Notes under the pieces: generated by a model
Seen by the model: only the letters and a program-made list of their open reading frames with translations
Told to the model about the DNA's origin: nothing
The model's database searches: none
Source of the DNA: Verrucomicrobiaceae bacterium
GTDB taxonomy: Bacteria > Verrucomicrobiota > Verrucomicrobiia > Verrucomicrobiales > Akkermansiaceae
Length of the DNA stretch: 64,000 bases
Direction: 5' to 3'
Assembly (NCBI GenBank): GCA_027485995.1
Contig: JAIXPW010000263.1
Location: 1 to 64,000, forward strand
Part shown: piece by piece, positions 10,510 to 17,468 of the stretch
Layout: each line of letters starts with the position of its first letter
How positions within the stretch are numbered: position 1 is the first letter of the stretch
Position numbers and translations under genes: made by a program

Positions 10510-10653
10510 GTCTGTGGTACGAGAATGAAGACCAGAGTAATTGATGACGAGATCAATAAACCTTACGTCTCGAATACGTCGGCTTCAAAATCGTCGATTC
10601 TACTCACTCGGCGACGACCTGATAGACCACCACCAGCTAAAACAAGCCAACAA

Positions 10654-10681
10654 CCCGCCCGCCACCGCAGTGACGGGCGGG
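10654..10681 (-). terminator. Hairpin terminator after the degenerate AAA gene
   Basis: The arms are CCCGCCCG (10654-10661) and CGGGCGGG (10674-10681), a perfect 8-bp stem. On the minus strand it follows the stop at 10692 within 11 bases and leads into a T-rich stretch. Confidence 0.65.
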
Positions 10682-10691
10682 ACACTGACTT

Positions 10692-11474
10692 TCAGGCCCG
10701 CCTTTCAGGTGCTCCACTTGGGGAATGAGCGACCGAAGCAGCAACCGCTGCACGGCTGGATGTCCAGGCGCGCAGCCGGGCGAGGTCTTCATCCAGTTCG
10801 TGGGCGATAGGACGAAGCTTCAGGATCGAGTCAATCAAGGCTCCTTCGTCGGGTGTCTGGCCAGCTTGCCGGAAGGCCCCATCGTAGGCCTCGTGGATCT
10901 CTCCAGGAGTGAACAACGAGGACACCTGTCCCAGACGAACGCTGTCGTGGAGGTGGTGGCCTTCGATCCGTGTAGAGAGAAGATCACTCCAGATCGCGAT
11001 TCGCTGCTGCATGCTTGGAAGGTCCAGGTGCCAGATGTCGCAGAAGATCCTACGGGACGAGAATCCTACTGGAAGCCGATGAGGACGAACGGTGGTGCAG
11101 ACCACGAACACCGGTTGCTCCCGGTCCAGGAGCCAGCGCATAAGGCCCACATGATCTTCGCCTGGGTTGTCGGTCCACAGCACACAGGGATCGACAGATC
11201 CGAGGAGTGTTAGGATCTCCGCCAATGCAAATGCATCGCATGCAGGATCGAGCCGATAGAGCGGACGCTGGAGGGCTCGTGCAATGGCCTTTGCCGTATT
11301 GCCTTTTCCGCTGCCAGGAAGGCCACAGAGAAGCGCGGCTTTTGGATTCGGAATCTCTGGCGAGGTGAACCAACCAAGGAGCCGGTCGATCCAGTCTTTG
11401 AGGCGGTCGTAGCAGATCGGGACTGTTGAGCTTCCCGGGTCAACGGGGTGAAGGAATGGATGTTCGAATTTCAT
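10692..11474 (-). CDS. Degenerate AAA ATPase, paralogue of the Ycf46-type gene at 14872-16386
   Basis: The protein has 260 residues from ATG 11474. I reject the longer upstream reading because it overlaps the ligase gene and is not protein-like. Walker A is GLPGSGKGNTA. The second half tracks the larger AAA protein closely: PCVLW.D, L.W..... E.PVFVV, LP..F, DLP, Q.R..IW. Where the paralogue has WIDEIEKG, this protein has WTDNPGED, so the Walker B glutamate is lost. ATP binding may persist while hydrolysis is doubtful. A hairpin (11498-11527) separates it from the ligase gene and another follows its stop. Its leader shares a 17-base motif with the DUF3150 gene. Confidence 0.75.
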   Translation of the reverse strand: MKFEHPFLHPVDPGSSTVPICYDRLKDWIDRLLGWFTSPEIPNPKAALLCGLPGSGKGNTAKAIARALQRPLYRLDPACDAFALAEILTLLGSVDPCVLWTDNPGEDHVGLMRWLLDREQPVFVVCTTVRPHRLPVGFSSRRIFCDIWHLDLPSMQQRIAIWSDLLSTRIEGHHLHDSVRLGQVSSLFTPGEIHEAYDGAFRQAGQTPDEGALIDSILKLRPIAHELDEDLARLRAWTSSRAAVAASVAHSPSGAPERRA

Positions 11475-11497
11475 GAGGTTCTTGGTGGAAATAGGAA

Positions 11498-11527
11498 GGC
11501 CGCCACGAATCGAATTCCGTGACGGCC
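11498..11527 (-). terminator. Hairpin between ligase and AAA genes
   Basis: The arms are GGCCGCCACG (11498-11507) and CGTGACGGCC (11518-11527), paired except for one G-U. It lies 17 bases past the ligase stop and 24 bases before the AAA start, so it may terminate or attenuate read-through. Confidence 0.55.
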
Positions 11528-11544
11528 ATTCGGGGTGGATTGAA

Positions 11545-12612
11545 TCAGGCGGGTTGAGGGTCAACCTTGAACTTGAGCTGCCCCACGACGCATTCCTCGC
11601 GGGGGATGTCCTCGCGAGGGCCGAGGTAGACGGGTTGAAAGAGACACCCGCTCTCCCTGAATGCATACAGGTAACGAATCTCTACAATCGCGCCGACCGG
11701 CGGGATATTGCAGTTGGGAGGGATCGTGGCGTTGCCCGCAAAGACCTCAACACCGTCATCCAGCAAAGCCAGTTTGACGGAACGCTTGCCGTTCAGACCG
11801 GCAACTAGGCATGAAGCCGTGGTGACGAACTTGAATTTCAATGCGGTTCCGCCAGAGGCAGGCCGCCCGATGGTGTAGGGCGCATCCCGGCGCTTGAAGA
11901 CAATGCCCTCCCGGTTCTCGCCGCGAAGTGTCTCAAACATGGCTTCCTTCTCCCATCGCTGTGTGGCGGTCGGGATACGGCGGATGGCGTGGCGATCATG
12001 TTTGTGGAGCAACTTCTCAAGCACCGCGAGACGCTTGCTGAGGGGGAGCTGGCACAAGTCGCGGTCCTCGTGTTCTAGGATGTCGAAGGCGTGGAAGACA
12101 TCGCCGACAGCCTCGCCATCCAAGAGGTAGGAACCCGGAATCGCCAAAGCAGACATCAAGATGGCGGACGGGACCGCCACCCGAAGGCCGTTGCGGTTGA
12201 TGCCCTTCACGGTATTGCCGATCTTGGCGATCAGAAGTCGCCGGCCGTCGAACTTCTCCTGAGCGACCCAATCTGGCGACTGGATCATGCCTTCGAGGTC
12301 TTTTTCCTGGACGGCATTGAGAAGCTGAGGGCGGATACCGGTATCGTCGGGAATGACGTAGCCAGGCACCGGGGAAGCTTCAGAGTCTGAAGGCTTGTAG
12401 CCTTTCGCCAGCTTCGAGGCCACGAGCTTGTCGAAGAGTCGGTTGGCGGTTTCGAGCGGCACCGGCACATCGGTCTTGGTTCCAGTCGTGAGGGTGTTGC
12501 CGCGCCGGCCATAGGCAAAGTTGACGACGTAGCCATCACCATTTGCTTCGACTGCGGCCTGATAGATTTTGTCGGATCCGCCTTCGCGGAAATAGAGGGT
12601 GGTGGATTTCAT
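11545..12612 (-). CDS. WGR domain-ATP-dependent DNA ligase fusion
   Basis: The protein has 355 residues. A WGR-like domain occupies about residues 1-80 (VNFAYGRRGNTLTTGTK); WGR domains bind nucleic acids in PARPs and related proteins. The ligase core follows: adenylation motif EKFDGRR with K120, motif III YLLDGEAVG, motif IV EGIVFKRRD and motif V ALKFKFVTT. All nucleotidyltransferase motifs are present, so the enzyme should seal nicks using ATP. Housekeeping bacterial ligases use NAD, so this is an accessory enzyme. It stands between two hairpins in the element and presumably works with the polymerase and nuclease genes further upstream. Confidence 0.9.
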   Translation of the reverse strand: MKSTTLYFREGGSDKIYQAAVEANGDGYVVNFAYGRRGNTLTTGTKTDVPVPLETANRLFDKLVASKLAKGYKPSDSEASPVPGYVIPDDTGIRPQLLNAVQEKDLEGMIQSPDWVAQEKFDGRRLLIAKIGNTVKGINRNGLRVAVPSAILMSALAIPGSYLLDGEAVGDVFHAFDILEHEDRDLCQLPLSKRLAVLEKLLHKHDRHAIRRIPTATQRWEKEAMFETLRGENREGIVFKRRDAPYTIGRPASGGTALKFKFVTTASCLVAGLNGKRSVKLALLDDGVEVFAGNATIPPNCNIPPVGAIVEIRYLYAFRESGCLFQPVYLGPREDIPREECVVGQLKFKVDPQPA

Positions 12613-12641
12613 GGTTGGGGTAGTGGTTGGGTAGAAACAAA

Positions 12642-12672
12642 AAGGCCGCTCGGAATTGGTCCGGGCGGCCTT
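12642..12672 (-). terminator. Rho-independent terminator before the ligase gene
   Basis: The arms are AAGGCCGC (12642-12649) and GCGGCCTT (12665-12672). On the minus strand a TTTTTGTTT tract follows the stem. It lies 25 bases after the stop of the 142-residue gene and only 29 bases before the ligase start. Confidence 0.7.
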
Positions 12673-12696
12673 GGGTTGTGGGATTGGGAGGGTGTG

Positions 12697-13125
12697 TCAG
12701 TATTCGGCCTCCGTGAGGGTCTTGCCGAGTGGCTTGGCGAGTTCGTAAATGGCATTGAGGTCCATGCTCACGGTTTCCCCCTTGTTGTTCACTGCGACGG
12801 TGTAGCCGATGAGATACCGGAGCTTTTCGTTTCCGATCTCCATGAGCACCGCTACCTCACCATCGGCGAGATGCAGCGACAGCTCTTCGTGGAGAGCGAT
12901 ACTTTCGTCCTCCTGCGTTTCCTCGTTGAAGCGGCTTCCTGGCCAGCCTCCGTGGTGGGAGTCGTCACTGGGAGTGATGGCGAACCTAGGAACCTCGTGA
13001 GGAATCCTTTCGGGATAATTTGGCGTCATCACTTCGAGGTAGTGACTCTCCGCCCATTGGCGGAACTTGGTTTCGTCTTTGACCGCGAAGTAGTTGCTGC
13101 GGGCGGTGGCGTAGTAGTTGGCCAT
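12697..13125 (-). CDS. Conserved hypothetical protein of mobile-element type
   Basis: The 142-residue protein starts MANYYATARSNYF and has no signal peptide or membrane segment. Residues 55-95 are rich in D, E and H, and the C-terminal part (MDLNAIYELAKPLGKTL) looks helical. I know no function for it; proteins with similar starts appear to me typical of plasmids and integrated elements. Its start faces the AbiE pair across a 158-base divergent region holding two strong dyads. It ends in a terminator before the ligase gene. Confidence 0.65.
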   Translation of the reverse strand: MANYYATARSNYFAVKDETKFRQWAESHYLEVMTPNYPERIPHEVPRFAITPSDDSHHGGWPGSRFNEETQEDESIALHEELSLHLADGEVAVLMEIGNEKLRYLIGYTVAVNNKGETVSMDLNAIYELAKPLGKTLTEAEY

Positions 13126-13193
13126 GGTGTTGTTGGGTGTGGGATTCGATGGATTGCGGTTAAGCGATTGGGATCAACGCGTCCGCCCGGCTT

Positions 13194-13224
13194 CACGCAT
13201 GTTCAGGAATCCTGAACATGCGTG
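13194..13224. promoter_or_regulatory. Perfect 14-bp inverted repeat in the divergent abiEi region
   Basis: The arms CACGCATGTTCAGG (13194-13207) and CCTGAACATGCGTG (13211-13224) flank a 3-base centre. It lies between divergent genes, so a terminator role makes little sense and an operator is more likely. AbiEi antitoxins are known to autoregulate by binding inverted repeats. Confidence 0.6.
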
Positions 13225-13252
13225 CGCCCAGGCGGGGTTTCTGTTGCGTTTT

Positions 13253-13278
13253 GTCGGCAAATGTTTTTTATTGCCGAC
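13253..13278. promoter_or_regulatory. 8-bp inverted repeat just before abiEi
   Basis: GTCGGCAA (13253-13260) and TTGCCGAC (13271-13278) are separated by a 10-base AT-rich spacer, ending 5 bases before the GTG start at 13284. It could be an AbiEi operator or a hairpin limiting translation. Confidence 0.5.
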
Positions 13279-13283
13279 GTTTC

Positions 13284-13889
13284 GTGAAACGCGACTGGTC
13301 AAAGCTCCTAGGAAAACTCTATGGAGAAGCAACGCTGCTGCGGTCGATGGACCTGGAGCGGAAGGGGCTGTCGCGGACCCGAATCCGGGAAGCCGTGGAA
13401 CTTGGCGTGCTGGAACGGATCAGCCGTGGGCTCTACGCGAGGCCTGACTCTGAGCTGACTGAGCACCACTCAATGGTGCAGGTGGCGCGGCTGGTGCCGG
13501 GGGCGGCGATCTGCCTGCTCAGCGCACTGCGCTTTCACGAACTCACGACACAAAATCCGCATGAGGTGTGGATTGCAATCGATCCTAAGGCGAGAAAGCC
13601 GGTCCTTACCTACCCTGCAATCAAGGTCCTGCGGTTCGGAGCCGAGCAGTTCAAGCTGGGTCTGGAATCCCATCGCGTGGAGGGCGTCAACCTCCGTGTC
13701 TATTCGGTGACGAGGACCGTGGTGGACCTTTTCCGCTACCGGAACAAGATCGGGCTGGAGGTAGCGCTTGAGGCACTCAAGGAAGGCTGGCAGTCGCGCC
13801 GCTTCACTCTCGTAGAGATCAATCGAATCGCCAAACATTGCCGAATGGAGCAGGTGATGAAACCCTACCTCGAATCCCTCACTGCATGA
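13284..13889 (+). CDS. abiEi: AbiEi-type antitoxin, type IV toxin-antitoxin system
   Basis: The protein has 201 residues from GTG 13284. The in-frame ATG at 13218 lies inside a palindrome and adds a Cys-rich segment unlike protein, so GTG is preferred. The N-terminal winged helix includes LSRTRIREAVELGVLERISRGLYA; the AbiEi C-terminal domain follows with ICLLSALRFHELTT and VYSVTRTVVDLFRYR. In AbiE systems the antitoxin represses its own promoter and counters a nucleotidyltransferase toxin. The stop overlaps the toxin start as ATGA (13886-13889). It is on the opposite strand from its neighbours, suggesting separate insertion. The toxin gene downstream is interrupted. Confidence 0.85.
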   Translation: MKRDWSKLLGKLYGEATLLRSMDLERKGLSRTRIREAVELGVLERISRGLYARPDSELTEHHSMVQVARLVPGAAICLLSALRFHELTTQNPHEVWIAIDPKARKPVLTYPAIKVLRFGAEQFKLGLESHRVEGVNLRVYSVTRTVVDLFRYRNKIGLEVALEALKEGWQSRRFTLVEINRIAKHCRMEQVMKPYLESLTA

Positions 13890-14737
13890 AATCCGAAGGT
13901 CTGGTCGAATCCATCCGCCATCGGCTCATGACTCTGTCACGGGCCAATGGTGAGGCGTTTGACTTCGTTCTGGCGAGGTATGGGGTGGAGCGCTTCCTGT
14001 ATCGGCTGAGCCAGTCGTAGCATGCGGATCGCTTTATTCTCAAAGGGGCGATGCTGTTCCATGTCTGGAGCCGGAAAATGCACCGTCCGACTCGTGACCT
14101 CGATCTCCTCGGGTTCGGAGCTGACGATCTGGAAAGCGTTCGTCAGTCGATTCTCGATCTCCTGCGAACTGGATTCGCAGACGACGGTCTCTCATTTCGT
14201 GAGGAAACTCTGGTGGTGGAGCCCATTCGTGAAGATCTCGCCTATGGAGATGTGAGGGCGAAATTTCTCGCGAAGCTGGGAAACATCCGGATTCCGGTGC
14301 AGGTCGATGTGGGATTCGGTGACGCAATTACGCCGGGCCCTGAAACGAGGGAATTTCCCGCGTTGCTATCCGGATTCCCAACGGCGTCCCTCAGAGCTTA
14401 TCCAGTGGCAACCGTGGTAGCTGAAAAGTTCGAGGCGCTGGTTCGGCTCGATGCACAGAACTCCCGAATGAAAGACTTCTTTGATTTGGATATCCTACTC
14501 GGGACGGTCGAGCTGGATCGGGAGCTGCTGTCGGAGGCAATCCACGCGACGTTCAAACGACGCGAAGCTTCAATTCCTGGCAAGGAGCCAACTGGATTGA
14601 CCCTCTCATTTGCACACGACAAGCAGGTCATGTGGCAGGCTTTTCTTCGGAAGAATGGACTGACCGGTGAACGTGATGATTTCGCCGAGGTGATCTCCAG
14701 AATCCGCAGCGGTCTGTCCTGGATCTGGGGAAAATAA
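13886..14737 (+). pseudogene. abiEii: AbiEii-type nucleotidyltransferase toxin, interrupted by an in-frame amber codon
   Basis: The reading starts at ATG 13886 in the usual ATGA overlap with abiEi and stays in one frame to 14737, except for TAG at 14018-14020 (codon 45). The text reads LYRLSQS, stop, HADRFILKGAMLF, which matches an intact AbiEii with one missing residue. No indel is seen. The motif R.TRDLDLLGFG and the C-terminal domain are present. Restart at ATG 14051 would drop FILKGA, part of the nucleotidyltransferase core, so a functional short form is unlikely. Without amber read-through the toxin should be inactive. Confidence 0.85.
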
Positions 14738-14758
14738 GCGATGAAGGTTTCGGCAGGT

Positions 14759-14793
14759 GGGCCTGCATGAAGAGGTGATCTCCATGCAGGCCC
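14759..14793. terminator. Hairpin between convergent abiEii and AAA genes
   Basis: The 11-bp arms GGGCCTGCATG (14759-14769) and CATGCAGGCCC (14783-14793) match perfectly. Position between two convergent stops suits a bidirectional terminator, although T-runs are short. Confidence 0.6.
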
Positions 14794-14871
14794 GGTGTTT
14801 CCCCGGTCACGCTGGTGGAGTGTCGTGCGACCGGGCTTGCCGCTGTCCGTGGCGTTGCCGAAAGGTGTGGA

Positions 14872-16386
14872 TCAGTTTGCCTGGATGACGTGTCGGGTTC
14901 CTCTCGTTTGCCGCTCAGTCGCCTTGCCTGCTTCACGGGCGCGGCCTGTCGACCACTGCCGGAGTGCCTTGATCTGGGCATCCATCAGCTTGGCCAACGG
15001 AACGGTTCTGCTGGCGGCATCAAGGATGTCCTTCTCCGTGGGCTCACGAGATTCGGCAAAAGCCTCATGCAGGGCATCGACGAAGACCGCTTCGATCTCC
15101 GCGCCGGTGAAGTTTTCACAGGCTCGGGACAGAGCGACACAATCGAAGTCGGTGGACTTGCGACCATGCCGGGCGATGACGATGTCCCAGATCTGCGAGC
15201 GCTCCTGGGCGTCCGGAAGATCGACGAAGAACATCTCGTCGAACCTCCCCTTCCGCAGGAACTCCGGCGGGAGCTTCGATACATCATTGGCGGTAGCGAC
15301 CACGAACACTGGCTTCTCCTTCTCTTGCATCCAGGAAAGGAAGCTGCCGAAGACTCGGGAGCTGGTGCCCCCATCAGTAGAGCCGCTGGACTTGCTTCCG
15401 GAGAATCCCTTCTCGATTTCGTCGATCCAGAGGACACAGGGCGCAATGGCTTCTGCGGTCTGGATGACAGAACGCAGGTTGGCTTCCGATTGTCCGACGA
15501 TGCCACCGAACACACGGCCCATGTCGAGGCGCAGGAGTGGCAGTCCAAATGCCCCGGCGGTGGCCTTGGCAGTGAGGCTCTTCCCAGTGCCGGGGATGCC
15601 GACGATGAGCAGGCCTTTCGGCGCTGGGAGACCGTAGGCTTTCGCCGACGCACTGAATGCCCCTGCACGGCGCACCAGCCATTGCTTGAGCTGATCCAAG
15701 CCGCCGATGTCCGCGAGGCCTGTGGAGGCTTCCACAACCTCCACAAGCCCGCTGCGCTTCAAGGTGCGGGCTTTCTCGCGGGCGATGACTTTCGGGTCGA
15801 TCTTCTTGGTTTCGACCACGGAGAGAGCGAAGACGTTTTCAGCCTCAGTCGTCGTGAGTCCGAGTGCGCCTTGCAGGGCACCTTCACGCGTCGCTGCGGA
15901 AAGTCGTTTGATGTCGGCGGACTGGAGGATGCCGTCCAGAACGAGACCAAGTTGGTTGGCATCCGGCAGATTGAAACCCACCTGGGCGAATTCGTGTTCG
16001 AGTTCCGGCGGGAGCTTCAATCTGCAACCCAGCAGGATCAACGCATGTCCTCCACTCTTCGCGACTCGAAGGATGTCCTTGAGGCGACGAATGAGAGGAG
16101 GATCGCTCTGGTCGAGATGAAGCTGGAAGTCACGGAGGAGGACGACCTGCTTCTCGCCTTCCGGCGGGAAGACATCTTCGACCAACTGGAGGGCATCCAG
16201 TGGATCCGGGCAGGGATTTACCCGGCGTTCTTTCGGGCAGATGAACCCTTCGCTTGATGACCAGGCATGGAGACGTCGGTTGAGGGAATCACAGACCGAG
16301 GCGATCTCCGCCTCAGCTCGTGCTTCTTCTGAGGTGATTACGACAAGACCGGGATACCCAGCCAGAAGGTAGGTGGTGAGATTCAT
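14872..16386 (-). CDS. Ycf46-type AAA+ ATPase
   Basis: The protein has 504 residues. The N-terminal half (1-230) matches the Ycf46 layout, with a degenerate first domain (VVLLRDFQLHL, HALILLGC) before the AAA core. The core has Walker A GIPGTGKS at 261-268, Walker B VLWIDEIEKG near 316 and the second region of homology GRFDEMFFVDLP. All catalytic residues look intact. Ycf46 in cyanobacteria affects inorganic-carbon use, but its mechanism is unclear. Here the gene overlaps an 87-residue gene, then DUF2997 and DUF1257 genes, the same company it keeps in cyanobacteria and plastids as ycf46/ycf35. It is probably the motor of this module. Confidence 0.88.
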   Translation of the reverse strand: MNLTTYLLAGYPGLVVITSEEARAEAEIASVCDSLNRRLHAWSSSEGFICPKERRVNPCPDPLDALQLVEDVFPPEGEKQVVLLRDFQLHLDQSDPPLIRRLKDILRVAKSGGHALILLGCRLKLPPELEHEFAQVGFNLPDANQLGLVLDGILQSADIKRLSAATREGALQGALGLTTTEAENVFALSVVETKKIDPKVIAREKARTLKRSGLVEVVEASTGLADIGGLDQLKQWLVRRAGAFSASAKAYGLPAPKGLLIVGIPGTGKSLTAKATAGAFGLPLLRLDMGRVFGGIVGQSEANLRSVIQTAEAIAPCVLWIDEIEKGFSGSKSSGSTDGGTSSRVFGSFLSWMQEKEKPVFVVATANDVSKLPPEFLRKGRFDEMFFVDLPDAQERSQIWDIVIARHGRKSTDFDCVALSRACENFTGAEIEAVFVDALHEAFAESREPTEKDILDAASRTVPLAKLMDAQIKALRQWSTGRAREAGKATERQTRGTRHVIQAN

Positions 16387-16646
16387 GAACTTGGTGAAGG
16401 GGTTGAATTGTTTGCCTGAGGCTGGAGATTGTCATGCTCCCACCGCAGGCATTCGGATCGGGAGGCATGGGAGAAGAGCACCTCGCCGGTATCGGCATGG
16501 CACACGTCCCAAAGTTGAGTGGAGTCGTTGAAGCGAATGTCCGTGGCTCGGACGACGGTGAGTCGCCCGAGCTCACGGAGGTTGATCGCTTCGGTGTAGA
16601 GGCAGTCGATGCGACCGTCGGGTGTGAAGCGGAGGGTGGTCTTCAT
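16383..16646 (-). CDS. Small conserved hypothetical protein of the Ycf46/DUF1257 module
   Basis: The 87-residue protein starts MKTTLRFTPDGRIDCLYTE. It has a probable beta-rich core (LTVVRATDIRFNDSTQLWDV, GEVLFSHASR) and a disordered Ser/Pro tail. No catalytic motif is visible. The start overlaps the DUF2997 stop (16643-16646) and the stop overlaps the AAA start (16383-16386), so translation is probably coupled. This placement suggests an accessory subunit or substrate adaptor of the AAA protein. That role is inferred only from the overlaps. Confidence 0.7.
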   Translation of the reverse strand: MKTTLRFTPDGRIDCLYTEAINLRELGRLTVVRATDIRFNDSTQLWDVCHADTGEVLFSHASRSECLRWEHDNLQPQANNSTPSPSS

Positions 16647-16840
16647 GACTCGCCTCCAAGGGGCTGCTGCTGTTGGTGACCCTGGATGAAGAAGTCGGAC
16701 TTGCGAACACGGCGGACCTTCTTGCCGAGAGCTTCCTCAATGGCCCGAGTCGCGGCTTCGCAGCCCTCGCCCTTGAACCCGTAGGCTTCGACTCGGATCT
16801 CGCCGGTGGGCGAGACTCTGACGCGGATCTGGCGGCTCAA
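16643..16840 (-). CDS. DUF2997 family protein
   Basis: The 65-residue protein reads RQIRVRVSPTGEIRVEAYGFKGEGC, then EAATRAIEEALGKKV, which fits DUF2997: a strand pair, a G.GC turn and a helix. The conserved Cys is at position 27. DUF2997 proteins are known next to DUF1257 and Ycf46-like ATPases; their biochemical role is unknown. It overlaps DUF1257 (16837-16840) and the 87-residue gene by 4 bases each, so the four genes form a tightly coupled operon. Confidence 0.8.
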   Translation of the reverse strand: MSRQIRVRVSPTGEIRVEAYGFKGEGCEAATRAIEEALGKKVRRVRKSDFFIQGHQQQQPLGGES

Positions 16841-17226
16841 AGGCTACCCCCTTCCAATGTGAGTAGGATCGAGCCATCGGCTTCGACTCGCTTGGTGGTT
16901 CGCAAGCCACGACTGCGGGCTTCGCGGAGGGTGCGGTGGACGCCATAGCCCTGGAGCAGGCGGCTGTAACCGACTCCGACTTCCCGCGAGACGTGACCAT
17001 CCCACCAGTCGGTGGTGAGGCCGTAGGTGCCATCGTTGTCAGGCGAGGGATCGACGGCGATGTCGTAGGGTCCCCGCAGCTTGATGACGTGGGGAGCCTT
17101 GCGGACCGCACCGGCGTAGCCCCGACAATGACTGTCGGAAACGACTTTCAAATCGAGGTCAGCGCACGCGTCGACCAGCGAGGGGATGTCACGAATCTGG
17201 GTCTGAATGGTGGTGTAGTGAGACAT
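16837..17226 (-). CDS. DUF1257 (Ycf35) family protein
   Basis: The 129-residue protein starts MSHYTTIQTQIRDIPSLVDACADL, the typical opening of DUF1257/Ycf35, and keeps the G.YDIAV and Y..LLQGY..H.T...AR elements. The family is found in cyanobacteria, plastids and scattered bacteria and phages; its function is unknown. Length and motifs are normal for the family. It heads the operon with DUF2997, the 87-residue gene and the AAA gene. A 242-base leader with two hairpins separates it from the DUF3150 stop, which suggests its own promoter or attenuation. Confidence 0.82.
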   Translation of the reverse strand: MSHYTTIQTQIRDIPSLVDACADLDLKVVSDSHCRGYAGAVRKAPHVIKLRGPYDIAVDPSPDNDGTYGLTTDWWDGHVSREVGVGYSRLLQGYGVHRTLREARSRGLRTTKRVEADGSILLTLEGGSL

Positions 17227-17263
17227 GATTGGAAATGGATTTGAATGTAGAGAAACGCAGAAA

Positions 17264-17287
17264 GGCGGCCCCTGGTAAGGAGCCGCC
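17264..17287 (-). terminator. Hairpin before the DUF1257 gene
   Basis: GGCGGC (17264-17269) pairs with GCCGCC (17282-17287), with further CCT/AGG pairing inside. It lies 38 bases before the DUF1257 start; on the minus strand a TTTC tract follows. Confidence 0.5.
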
Positions 17288-17418
17288 CTTCTTGCAATCG
17301 ATCAGGTGGAGGTTCGTTGGCGGTTGAAGTGGCTTTGAGAGGAGTGGTTGGAAATTCAGGCGGGTGATGTGATTGCAGGCTTGTCGAGTGAGGGTAACGG
17401 CTAAGAGGGAAAGGGAAT

Positions 17419-17451
17419 GCTTCCGGGCATCCACGACGGACACCCGGAAGC
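17419..17451 (-). terminator. Hairpin terminator after the DUF3150 gene
   Basis: GCTTCCGGG (17419-17427) and CCCGGAAGC (17443-17451) form a perfect 9-bp stem, 18 bases past the DUF3150 stop at 17469. Confidence 0.6.
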
Positions 17452-17468
17452 CGATCGTTAGCGATCGT

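Noticed and set aside
11475..11666. N-terminal extension of the degenerate AAA gene
   Set aside because: It overlaps the ligase 3' end and a hairpin; ATG 11474 gives a sensible start.
13218..13283. Upstream ATG start for abiEi
   Set aside because: The ATG lies within the 14-bp palindrome and adds a Cys-rich lead; GTG 13284 fits the family start better.
14051..14737. Intact shorter AbiEii starting at ATG 14051
   Set aside because: It would lack the first 55 codons, including the FILKGA part of the catalytic core, which is present in frame upstream of the stop.
14815..16257. Long plus-strand open frame (480 codons) opposite the AAA gene
   Set aside because: The minus-strand product has clear AAA motifs throughout; the plus-strand text has no domain and reflects GC-rich codon bias.
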